Shown piece after piece: positions 35,164 through 45,200 of a DNA stretch of 64,000 bases (positions are counted from its first letter, which is position 1; every line of letters starts with the position of its first letter). A program made the translations under genes and the position numbers. A model generated the notes under the pieces. The model worked only from the letters and a program-made list of their open reading frames with translations. It was not told the DNA's origin and made no database searches. Source of the DNA: Lentinus brumalis (Eukaryota; Basidiomycota; Agaricomycetes; Polyporales; Polyporaceae). Location: NCBI GenBank assembly GCA_001792895.1, contig MARA01000003.1, positions 496,001-560,000 of the forward strand, written 5' to 3'.

Positions 35164-37112
35164 ATGAAGCCCTCGACACTACGGAAGCGTCTCAACAACG
35201 CACCGCACGACCTCGCGGACTTCCTCCACTCCCTCCCAGACGATCACCCGCTCCAGATTGCCCTGCGGACGTACACCCTTGCTCTGTCTCTCGCGCTTGG
35301 GCCAGCGTTGCTCCCGTTCTTGACATCTCGAAAGGCGCGTGCAGAGGGATTCAAACGACTCCTGCACATCCTCAAGCGCGAGTTCTCTGTCAATGCGTTC
35401 GCGTCTGCGATCACGGTGGGAGTCGCGGGTGGGGCCGCTATACGCCACATCTGGGATCTATGGGAGGAGCGCACGCGGGAGACGAGGAGCGACCAGTCAA
35501 AGGATGTCTTAGGCCAGGTGCGGGCATGGCTCGGGTCGCTGCATGACGGGCAGAAGACGTTCCTCTCCAACGTGATCTCATCGACGCTCGCGGTCTCCCT
35601 CCTACATTCGCGGAAGCGTCACGCGGCGTCGATGTGGGTTGGGAGACCGTCTCCGACGCTGGATCTGTCGCTCCTATTTCTCGTCCGTGCGATGGACTCG
35701 CTGGTGCAGCTCGCGCTGTTCAAGCCGTCGGAGGCGAGTGAACGGCACCTACCGGCCGCGGTGAAGGAGGAGAAGAAGGCCGAGAGGCGGAAATGGTCAA
35801 CGAGACTTGACGCGTTGGTGTTTTGGGCGTGCAGCGCGAGGTGAGCAGTCTAGCTGTGCGTCGAGTGTGCCAGGCGACCAATGCATGGAACAGAATAATG
35901 TGGTGCTTCTTCTACGAACCGGATATGTGAGTCTTATATGCCTCTCGCTTCTCTTTACTATCACTGAACGCACTCTAGGCTTCCTCGGTCCTACAACAAA
36001 TGGTATGGGTATCACCGTGTCCATCCTTGACATAGCAACATACTCAAGTCGCTTCCTTTGCAGGATCATGACCATAGCCAACATCGACCCGCGTATCCTC
36101 ATGGCTCTCCGTCGTATACGCGACGGTTCCTTCTCATATAGGAAGGGAACAAGCAGCCCTCCGGATCTCCTCACCTCCTTCTCACAAACGTTGGGATATC
36201 CCGCCGCTTGGGGAGACCCAGCTCAGCTTCCCGCGTACGGTGGACCCGCAGCCGACAAGGCGTGGCAGAAGCTGTCTGTTTCCAACCGTTGCGGTCGAGG
36301 AGGGATCCCATGCGAGTTGGTACACGGTGGCGTGGGTGGTGGTAGCTGCACGAGCAATGCCGGTATCAGAGGCGCGCAAGCGTTCGCCGAGGCCGTTGCG
36401 CTTTACTTGCCGGTACGCACCCCTCCTGTCACCCAGTCATGCCTCGCAAGTTGACCATGAAACTAGGTGCACGTCCTTCCTATTCTCCTCACGCGACCGC
36501 GTAGGCTGCTAGAGGTACCGAAGCTGGTGTCCACCCTGCTCTCTGTTGCTAGGAGCGCGTCGTTCCTTTCCGCATTCGTTTCCTCCATCTGGTTCGCAGT
36601 ATGCTTCACGCGCACCCTGGTGCTAGCACGTCTCTTCCCATGGATATCGCACGACTTTTGGGACGGTCCATACGGCTGCGCATTCGTCGGTAGCTTGGTC
36701 TGTGGCTCGAGCATATGGATCGAGCGCGGTCGTCGAAGAGGAGAGATGGCACTGTACGTACTGCCCCGCGCCATCCGCGCATGTCTTCCGGCAAAATGGT
36801 TGAGGAGTGGTAGGCCGAGCGTGAGATGGGCGGAGAGGTGAGTTTATGCATTGATTCTTTGTGGTCGGCTCCTGACATGCATCCGATAGGCTCATGTTCA
36901 TACTTTCGCTTTCGACGCTCCTCACTGCGGCCGTTCATCGGCCAGACACTCTACGCGGTCTATCCCGATGGACGCTAGCGTTCGTCATGAAAGGCCCCAA
37001 TGCGGGCTTCTGGCGGCGGAAGCGTCTCGGCACCAATGCTCCGCCTACCCCTGCACCATCCACCAGGGCACCCACACCCTCAAAGGAGGACGATACCCAG
37101 GCAGATGCTTGA
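35164..37112 (+). CDS. TMEM135-like multi-pass membrane protein
   Basis: Animal TMEM135 is a mitochondrial/peroxisomal membrane protein tied to lipid and cholesterol transport and mitochondrial dynamics; the fungal role is inferred only from family membership. The start at 35164 reads MKPSTLRKRLNNAPHDLADF. Exon 1 has several hydrophobic segments and a Gly-rich stretch (AITVGVAGGAAIRHIW) reminiscent of Tim17-family helices. Two tiny exons (33 nt and 24 nt) then build WCFFYEPDMLPRSYNKWI, a strongly conserved TMEM135 signature. A Cys-containing region follows (GIPCELVHGG ... GSCTSNA) and then further membrane segments. The product ends with a Pro/Thr-rich, acidic tail, stop at 37110-37112. Splice phases agree throughout. 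The length is about 530-540 residues. It converges with DPH7, with only 67 bp between the stops. Confidence 0.82.
35894..36002 (+). other. Two consecutive mini-exons (33 nt and 24 nt) in the TMEM135-like gene
   Basis: The 33-nt exon is 35894-35926 (core IMWCFFYEPD). A 52-nt intron, 35927-35978, separates it from the 24-nt exon at 35979-36002 (core LPRSYNK). Donors are GTGAGT and GTATGG and acceptors end CTAG and GCAG. Both lengths are multiples of three. Confidence 0.8.
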
Positions 37113-37179
37113 TTATGTGTTGCTGGATCGGGACACATCACATTTATTTGGCTTATGCAAGCTACCATATACCTTCCGG

Positions 37180-38653
37180 TCAAGCTCTCCATAGATGTAG
37201 TGTATGATCGTAGAACGAACAACTAGCGACTAATGTACGATCACTACCTTGGTTATCTGTATATGACCAGTCGACGCCGTAGGCGAGCGACGTGTGCTGG
37301 TCGAAACGCTGGACCACTTCCCATGGCTTGCTAGCGGTTGCCAAGCCTTCGCCAATGTCTCCGGACCCGAAGTCGAACCGGACGACCTTGAAGCCGTCGT
37401 GCATGCACGCCACGAGAAGGTCGTTTTTGCGGGCGGGAGAAGGGTGCCACTTCACCCGCCATGCGCCGCCTCCGACATCTACCTCTGTCAGCGGTACAAG
37501 CGGCTTGCGAGTGTCGAAGAGGCGGACTGTGTTGTCGTAGCTGCCAACAGCGAGGATGTGCTCGAGGTGTGGATGGCTTTGGATGGTCGTCACTCCTGCA
37601 TCGAATCTGTGCCCCATATGAGTCCCAACCTTACGACTAGCATAGCACGAGTGGTGCACGGACCGTTTGTTGACGAAGAGCGGTCGTGCGCCTCCCTCTC
37701 TGACATCCCAACCCTTCATCTTGAGATCATCTCCACCTGCAAGCGGCGTTAGTGGGGCCAGATCCCCCGTGGGACTCTAGGGCCGCTCACCGGAGTAGAC
37801 CACGTTGGGATCCCAGTAGTTCCATGCTGCGATCCATGGCTCATAATCATGGGCATGCCAAGTGTCTGTCACCGCTAGTCCGGCACCTTCCTGAGGACGG
37901 AGGAGAGAAAGCGACCCATTTGATAGCGAGACAATCATGTCTCCTAGGTCACTGGACAACAATTTCAGAATGCATCGGGGAGCACTGGCAGAGAGTCACA
38001 TACGTCGTAGGGGTCCTGCGATTGCTCCAGTCGAGAGACAGACACAAGATGTCCGCTGTAGCACAGGAAATCGACTGGATTTGCCGGAGCCTGGGCTGCA
38101 GGACACCGTCAGCTTGATCCGCATGGCTCTGACCAACAGCGGGAAACACCGACCGTTTTGCTGTCAAGCTCATGTAGCGTGATATGTCCTTCAGAGTCTG
38201 CGATGGCCAGCAGAGGCGAGACGGACGCGTCTCGGTGACACCTGCAGGTGGTAAACTCAATTCACAACATCCGAGCCTGAATTGAGAAAAAGGGATGCCC
38301 CACCACTTCATATCTAAAATCGCTGGGAGCTCGATCTGCTGAAGGAGCGTGCTGAACTGTACCATGTCTCTCAACCATCCTCAAACAAGGACAAGGCGCG
38401 ATGTGACGCACAAGTTTTCTTCATCCTGCGCCCGGAACAGGAGGCATTTCCCCCTGCGCTTCTGTGACTCACGGGCAGGAGCGGCTGCAGAGCCCTGTCC
38501 GTCTTCGTCATCTTGTGCGGGATCCTCTGCTTTTACCTTCCCTTCCTCAGATTGCTCCAGCTTGTAGGTGCCGCAGACGAAGATGTCCTGGGCAGAGGGG
38601 TGGGGGCAGAACTCCGTGGAGTCCGCCGGCCAATCCGTGTCATATGCAGGCAT
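37180..38653 (-). CDS. DPH7: DPH7, diphthine methylesterase (WD40)
   Basis: A WD40-repeat enzyme of diphthamide biosynthesis. It removes the methyl ester from the diphthine intermediate on elongation factor 2 so that DPH6 can amidate it; it acts in the cytosol. The start ATG is at 38653 (MPAYDTDWPADSTEFCPHP, then FVCGTYKLEQ), matching the characteristic family N-terminus. WD-type blades follow: SPLLAIADSEGHITLHELDS, then MIVSLSNGSLSLL, then HDYEPWIAAWNYWDPNVVYS, then GGDDLKMKGWDVR. The family-specific RFDAGVTTIQSHPHLEHILA and GSYDNTVRLFDTRKPL lie near 37500-37620. The last exon ends CSFYDHTLHLWRA with its TGA at 37180-37182. Several short introns interrupt the gene. The upstream 300 bp are shared with divergent MED20. 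Confidence 0.92.
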
Positions 38654-38953
38654 TCTCAAGTCTCAGCAGCGAGCTGTACTCAAGAATGGCGGTGTTTCGA
38701 CAAATGGGCAAGGCAGGCTCAGGCTGGTCGCGGAGAAAGCTGGTTTGATTCTCGGCGGGGGCCGCGGCGTGACGCTGATCCTAGGTCGCGCGTGACGTCA
38801 CATCGACGCGTCGTCGCGCGCTTGTTGTTCCTCTCGCGAAACGTCAACCATCATAGACGTCGCGTTGGTCGGGTCACAAGAGCGTGGATGCATCCTGCAG
38901 GCTGAGCGGCGGAAACCCTACGCAGCAGACTGCCTCACGCTTCCACAGGCGCA
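38654..38953. promoter_or_regulatory. Divergent promoter region, DPH7 / MED20
   Basis: A 300-bp gap between divergent start codons of two housekeeping genes. It contains CG-rich blocks (about 38760-38830) but no clear TATA box. Confidence 0.45.
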
Positions 38954-40183
38954 ATGGGCTTCTCAGGGTACTGTAACTCATTTATCCTCTGATGTTCTGC
39001 TGTTCGCGCTAACCATACCCCGCAGACTGATCAGGTGGACCAATGCTCCCACCACGGGGCTCGAGCTCGTCGCTCAGAACATACTGAAGAACCACCAGGT
39101 ACGCCTGAACATGCGCCGCTAGCACACCCGGGCTGACATCCCAGCGAAAAAGGGCACGTACAAGGGCAAATGGCAGATCAGCATGAAGTCCTTCCGGTCC
39201 ACCCTGGGCTCCGTCCCAGGCTTCCAGGTGCCCGTCGAGCGCTCCATGTGCACACTCACAGTCGATGGTACATTTCCTTCTGCTAGCGCCGCGACCCGGA
39301 ACCTGACCTCTTCCCCGCCGGACGTCCCAGACAACGTCTTCTGCGTGCTCGAAGACCCCGCGGCGCCGATGCGCGGCGAGTACCTCGCGCAGGCCGCCGA
39401 GTTCGCGCGCGCGCAGCCGGGCATGACGCTCCCGCAGCCGACGCACTACCGGCACACGTTCCCGACGCTCAGCCCGCCGAACGCGCTCGAGCAGCTCCTC
39501 ACGCAGCTCCGCGCGCGCTGGGTGCCCGTCCGCCAGACCGGCGGGTCGAACACGGCGCCGGGGCCGTCGGGGCAGAAGAGCCTGGGCCTCGCGACGGGCG
39601 CACATCTGACCGTGGACGGGCATGTGTACGCGATCGGGAGCGACTGGCTCGTCAGGGCGGGGAATGTGACGATCTCGCCGGGAGGGGCGATGAAGGGGAT
39701 GCTGCTCGAGGTGCGTGCATTGGGATCTACCGGCGTCGGTACTCGGGCTGAGCTGATGTGTACTGCGATTTATTTGCTGCGTCTTGGGACCGAGACAGGC
39801 CGAGTATGTGCCGTTGCCTGTCATGGAGGAGACGTTCGAAATGCAGCCGGTGCTGACTGACCTGCTGCTCTCTATCCTGCCGAATGTGTCCGATCTAAGG
39901 ATTGTCGCGATGACTCTCGGGTATGTCATTGCTGTCGTTGTCATTGTCGAACTCACTTACCCCCTCACGCTAGGGAGTGGCAATGGGCGGAGGTGGAATG
40001 GGATACCGAAGAGGACCTGGAGAGGGGGCAGAACGGAAGAAGGCCGAGCCGGACGAGGACGATATCTACGCCGCCGACGGAGACCACCCGCAGTACAACA
40101 AGTCGGACTGGGTGGGCATCGACAGGGACCGCCGCTCTGCATATCTCATCATCGGAGTGTTGAAGCAAGAGGGGCTGCTCTGA
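38954..40183 (+). CDS. MED20: Mediator complex subunit 20 (MED20/Srb2), apparent frameshift in last exon
   Basis: A head-module subunit of the RNA polymerase II Mediator. Exon 1 is only 14 nt (38954-38967, MGFSG) and joins 39026-39098 (LIRWTNAPTTGLELVAQNIL), the diagnostic N-terminus. Exon 3 (39145-39710) carries KWQISMKSFRSTLGSVPGFQ, VFCVLEDPAAPMRGEYL, NALEQLLTQLRARWVPVRQT and GHVYAIGSDWLVRAGNVT. Exon 4 (39799-39920) reads AEYVPLPVMEETF ... LLLSILPNVSDLRIVAMTL. Exon 5 (from 39974) begins in frame as GEWQWAEVEWDTEEDLE, which resembles other MED20 tails. The convincing terminal sequence SDWVGIDRDRRSAYLIIGVL, ending GLL at 40183, is in another frame. A 1-nt indel in the G5 run at 40024-40028 would explain this (see findings). 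Confidence 0.87.
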
Positions 40184-40284
40184 GCCTGCCGTTACGAGTG
40201 TGGAGCGTCGGATACTTCCTTGTTGCGTTGCGGTTCTGTGCGGTACAGTATAATACATGGTTGGCTACTTGGGTTTGGCTACAC

Positions 40285-41757
40285 TTTTACTCGGCGCTCA
40301 GCACGGCGCGGATGAGCTCCTTCGTCTTCTCCTCCATCTCCCCGAAAATCTTCAGCGCGTCGGCGAGCTTCCGTGTCGTCTCCGCATCGGCCGCGGTGGC
40401 CTCCCGTAGGGCGGAGCCATTGTTCTCCAGGAAGTTGGTCGTCTTCACGTCCGGTACTAAGTAATCAGCGAGCGGTGAGCACAGGTCACAGTCACAGCTG
40501 CTTTTTTCGAGCTGCGGTGCGGGTCAGAGCCTCACCTGTCGTAGTGCTGTTTGCGTCGGCGGACGTGGGGTGGGCTTTCAGGTCGACGTCAGGGTGGTGG
40601 GGCTTGGAGTCGGCTGACTCAGCCTCCTCGGGAGCTTGAGCAGCCGCAAGCTGGTCGAGGACTGCGCCTGACAGCGTGAGGTGGTTCGGTTTCAGCGAGA
40701 CGAGCGCCAGGACCTGCAATAAGACGAGCGGTCAGCAAGCGCATGCAGTTTCCGGCAACTTTCCGCTACGGAGACGTGAAACATGTATCCACCTCTTTCG
40801 CTGTAACGATACTGGAGGGCAGACCGGGCCAAGTATAGCGGGTAAGAGTCATCCTTGCGCCGCAGGTCGGTATGCTTACCTGGCCGGCATAACGAGCGTG
40901 CTGGATCCTATTTCCTGGTAGAGCTGGACGATGGCTTTGATCACTTGTGACGCAGGGTGCTCTCTGGCGGTGTCTGCGTATTCTTTCCACAGCTCTGGCT
41001 CAAAGTGCACCCTGAGCTCTGTGACAAACAAGACTGTGAGTTGGAGCTTCTCGTTCCCGCCTGCGCCGGCGTACCGTTGAAGTACGGGGCAACGTAGAGA
41101 CAGCCGGCCTGGTGCGCCGCCATGGCTTGCGGCACGGAGAAAAGACAGGTCGCGAGGGTGCGGATGCCGAGCTGTTCGAGGTATTTGCAGGCGATGATAG
41201 ACTCCGGGGTCGCCGGGATTTTGATACACACGCGAGACCTAGTATAAAGAGGGAGATTGAACAGGCACTGTCAGCCGAGGTGATGGGACGCTGACTTGGG
41301 GATGCCATTGGCTTCGAAGAGCGACACAAGCTTCTTCGCGTGAAGTATGGTCGCCTCGGTGTCGTACGCGGCGGAGGGCGAGGTCTGGGCGTGGACACGG
41401 CCGGTGAGATAGGGGTAGACCTCTTTGGCCAAGAGGACGGTCTATGGGAGGGTCTGAGCGGACGGATGGGGACAAGTGTACACAGATGGTACACACGAGC
41501 AAATCAAGCGCATCGGCGGCTCGGGTATCGAGAGGGAGCTGTGCTACGGACGACCCGGATCGGAATTGGGCGCACGCGGCGTTGAAAAGGGCAGCGCGCT
41601 CGGGCCTGACAGCCTCGGAGTAGACTATGGCCTGGTTGGAGGTCATGTCGGAGAACTTGGCGTGTTCGGCATGGCGGGCGGCGACAGCGGGATCCATGGA
41701 ATCAACATCCACAGTGACACGGGAGCGAACATGAGCGAGTAGGGTTTGGGCAGACAT
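40285..41757 (-). CDS. Transaldolase-like enzyme (class I aldolase fold)
   Basis: Transaldolase exchanges dihydroxyacetone units between sugar phosphates in the non-oxidative pentose phosphate pathway through a lysine Schiff base. The start is at 41757 (MSAQTLLAHVRSRVTVDVDS). Recognisable blocks are KFSDMTSNQAIVYSEA, then LLAKEVYPYLTGRVHAQTSP and AYDTEATILHAKKLVSLFEA. The active-site block is RVCIKIPATPESIIACKYLE near 41190-41230, whose lysine is the likely Schiff-base residue. It continues GIRTLATCLFSVPQAMAAHQ and QVIKAIVQLYQEIGSSTLVM. A late exon (DVKTTNFLENNGSALREATA) and the tail ending ...IRAVLSAE reach the stop at 40285-40287. The usual TTNP-type motif near the N-terminus reads TSNQ here. 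Several short introns are present. An acidic, low-complexity insertion (about 40530-40650) is predicted near the C-terminus, but its exon limits are unsure. Confidence 0.82.
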
Positions 41758-42269
41758 GAGGCCTGAGTTGGAGATCCAGGTAGGAAGGGATAAGGAGCAA
41801 GTGTAGGCCGGAAGGTGGCAGCCTGGGGAGACGCGCCGGTGAATTGTACGTACGTGGGACCGATCTGGCGTGAGTAAGTACCGTAACGTGTGTGAGTTGC
41901 AAGAAGGATGTCCCGGTCCGGGTTAGGTGTCGCATTGGCCCATGGGCGCTTCAGTGTGAGGAAGGCTACTTAGATACAGTGGAAGTACATGATACAGAAG
42001 GTAATTCTGGCTACTGATACAAGGCCGGGTTGGGCGGGTGCCGCGGAAGTAGCATGGAGATGCGCGACGACGTCTGGGAGCGGGACGACGTTGAAGCAGA
42101 GTGCCCGATGCGGGGAGACGCCGGAGCCGAGGGAGGGGAGTCGACGTCATGGCAGACAGAACTTGCTTGAACATAACGCGATGAGCAGCCCTCGCCCTCG
42201 CAGCTCGCCCTCGTCGACTCAGGCCATCGCAGCCCTCGCGCTCCCGGCCGCGCCTTGCCCCGCGCAATC
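41758..42269. promoter_or_regulatory. Divergent promoter region, transaldolase / OGT
   Basis: A 512-bp gap between divergent start codons. I see no coding exon with recognisable homology. An in-frame or alternative OGT start slightly upstream (ATG at 42181) cannot be excluded. Confidence 0.4.
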
Positions 42270-45200
42270 ATGGCACATCGCGCGCAAACCACTCCGGCCC
42301 AACACTACCCCTCCTCGTCTTCCGCGTCTTCTCCGCACCGTGCAGACTCGCAGCAACTTCCCCCCACAGAGGCCTGGCACCCTCAGTCCCCCGCCGCATT
42401 CTCTCATGATCAATCTCTGGACCAGCTTTCCGCCGCGGAGGCTTGGTCTGCCGCCAGTACTAGTGTAGTTCCTACTTCACGACCGTTGCGCGCGCCCCAT
42501 CTAGATGTCCCTTCTCCTGCAGGAATCCCCCTCCCCGGTAGGTCAACAACTGACACTCACAATCCCTTCTCCCGCCCGCCCGCCCAAGACCCTTTCGGGT
42601 CGCCCCCGTCCATGAGCCGTCTGGCCTCCTCTATGCGTCTCGTCGGTCCCGAACTCAATCCCTCCGGCTCACGTCCGGTCCCCCACCCGCCAGACTTTGT
42701 CCCCTCGTCTCCAGGATCTACCGTGCTGTCCACCAGCTTGGCTCGCGACGCCATGATGGCCTATGCCTACTCTCTCTACGATACTCCAGGTCCTGGCTCC
42801 GCTCCCCTCGGTCTCACCTCCGTTCCCATCCTCTCCCCCCTTCCAGAGTCTGATGCCACAGACTATGTCTATCGGAATCGTCTCCTGCCGCTTCTTCTCG
42901 TCCTACTCGAGCACCATCCCCAACACCTGCCCATTCTTCTCCTCCTCTCGTGCACCTACCACGCCCTCGGCGACTTTGACGCCAGTCTGGCCGTTAGCCA
43001 CCGCATCCTTGCCATAAACCCCGACTATGTCGAGGCCATGAGCAACATAGGCACCACCATGAAGGCCCTTGGTCAACCCGAGAAGGCCTACAGTTGGTGG
43101 TGGAAGGCTCTGCAACTGCGGCCCACCTACTGGGATGCACTCGTACGCCTCTTCCTTTGACTACACTCCGGACGTGATTGAATTGTATGTCCCTTACAGG
43201 ACAACATACTTGGCATGACATTCACTCTTGCCCATGACGCCGCAGACCAGGGTCACCGTCTAGCATACTACCGGCAGGCGCAAGGCGTCTGCCAGTATGT
43301 CCAGAGACACGTCTTCGATGACCACGGGAGAGTGACACGGACCTTGCAGCCCACCGAAGTGCCCCGTCTTCAGCGCGCTCTGTTCACAAGCGGCACTATT
43401 TATGCGACGTTGGGCCCGTCGAATGTGGAGCGAGCGATACTCGAGTATGCACGCGCTATCGAGCTCGCATTCCGGCCACCACCACCCACTCCTGAGACGG
43501 AGCAGTATGTCCTGCGCGATATACTCCTTGCTACCTGCACGGCCGGCCATTTTCTGTGCTCCGGTCCCAATCCGAGCTTGCCGGGCCTGTCAAGGATAGG
43601 CATCTTTCAGCCAGATGTCAGCTCGCGTCTGGGCGACCCCAGTCTGAACCTGCTCTACCTTGTGCGTGCGTCTGGAGACCAGCTCCTCCACGCGTTCCTC
43701 GGAGCCGGGGCTGGAGTCCTTCCCACTCCACTGCTTTTGCCCGAGCAGGTGATGCGACTACGTGCCTTACTCCTCTCGCAGACGGACGGCGTTCTCCCTG
43801 CCATATGCACCCGTAGTGCATCCGGCGAGCTAAAGCCTCCGCCGGACGTCGTTCGACAGCAGGCCAATGGCATGACGAACACGGTTCTCCTCACGCTGGC
43901 TAAGCGCTTCCAAGACGATTCTCTCAGTAATGCGACGATTCCCGGTACCAGCGGTCTTCGCGTTAGCCAGTCTATCGTCATCTTGCTGTACTATCTGGCT
44001 CTTACGCTGTCTCCCGCACCGTCGACCTTCAACAACCTGGGTATCGTGCTGTCTGGCATCAGTGAGTCGAGGACAGGCGCGGACGGACGGCTCCTTGACG
44101 GCACGGCGCTTGCGCGCATGTTCTACACCGCTGGCCTGCGTCAGGACAGCAACCATCCCCATTTGTTGACAAATCTCGGTTCGCTGCTCAAAGACGAGGG
44201 TCAGACAGACCAAGCAATCAAGTGAGTCGTCAGATTCCACACGAGGCGCTTACAGCTTACGCACGCTTACGCGAGTTCTCGTAGGCTATATACGAAGGCC
44301 GTCGAGCAGAAACCGGATTTCGACATAGCATTGGCCAACCTGGGGAATGCCATCAAGGATACTGTACGTCTATCGACAGCCTCTGTTTTGCCATTCAACT
44401 GATGCATTGTCTGTCTGAAGGGCCGGCCATGGGATGCCATCGTGTATTATAAGCGTGCCACGGCGGTGAATCCCAACCTTCCCGAGGCTGTCTGTGGCTT
44501 GGTCAACTCGCTATGCTCTATCTGCGACTGGCGTGGCCGCGGAACCCTCCCCAATGAGGTTGGCGTCGATGACGCCGGATACTTCGTCCCTCCAGGATTG
44601 TCCATCTATCCGGGTTGGATCACTAGAATGGTCGCGGTCGTTGACGAACAGGTTCGGCATAGCTACTCCCAGGAGCTTGACGGCATCCTTCCTACCATGG
44701 CGGAGGAGTGCCTGCGCGCGTTGACGCGTGCTCGGGGTCGTCCACTCACTCAGGAAGAGGTGGCGATCTGGCAGCGGCGGTTCCAATCTCTCCAGAGTAC
44801 AGCAGAGGACCGTGCCGAACGTCGGGTCAATGGCCCAGGGTTCCTCCTCCGCTTCCTAGACTGGATACAACCGCAGCTGCAGCGGCGATGGTACCTCAAG
44901 GCGTATGGGAAGACATATGGCGTCGACCGACGGGTTCCGCTCCCCGACGAAACCCTCAGCAGCTCATTCGTGCGGCCGTCACTGCCGAAGACGCTGCCGC
45001 CACCGACGGTGCCATCTGTCCTGCCGTTCCACACGGTGAGTACCTGCTGCTGCCGCTGTGGAGCGATGGCTGACGTGGCGCCTGTAGTTCACGTATCCCC
45101 TCTCCCCTCGGTTCACGAGGATCATCCCGCACCGTAACGCGCTCAGAACTTCGTACACAGCATACTCGCACCCGTGGCTGCCCAAGCATGTCTTCGCGCC

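Noticed and set aside
39009..39956. 315-codon open frame on the minus strand opposite MED20
   Set aside because: The plus strand has clear MED20 motifs and splice sites. The antisense frame is Arg/Ala-rich low-information sequence caused by GC-rich codons.
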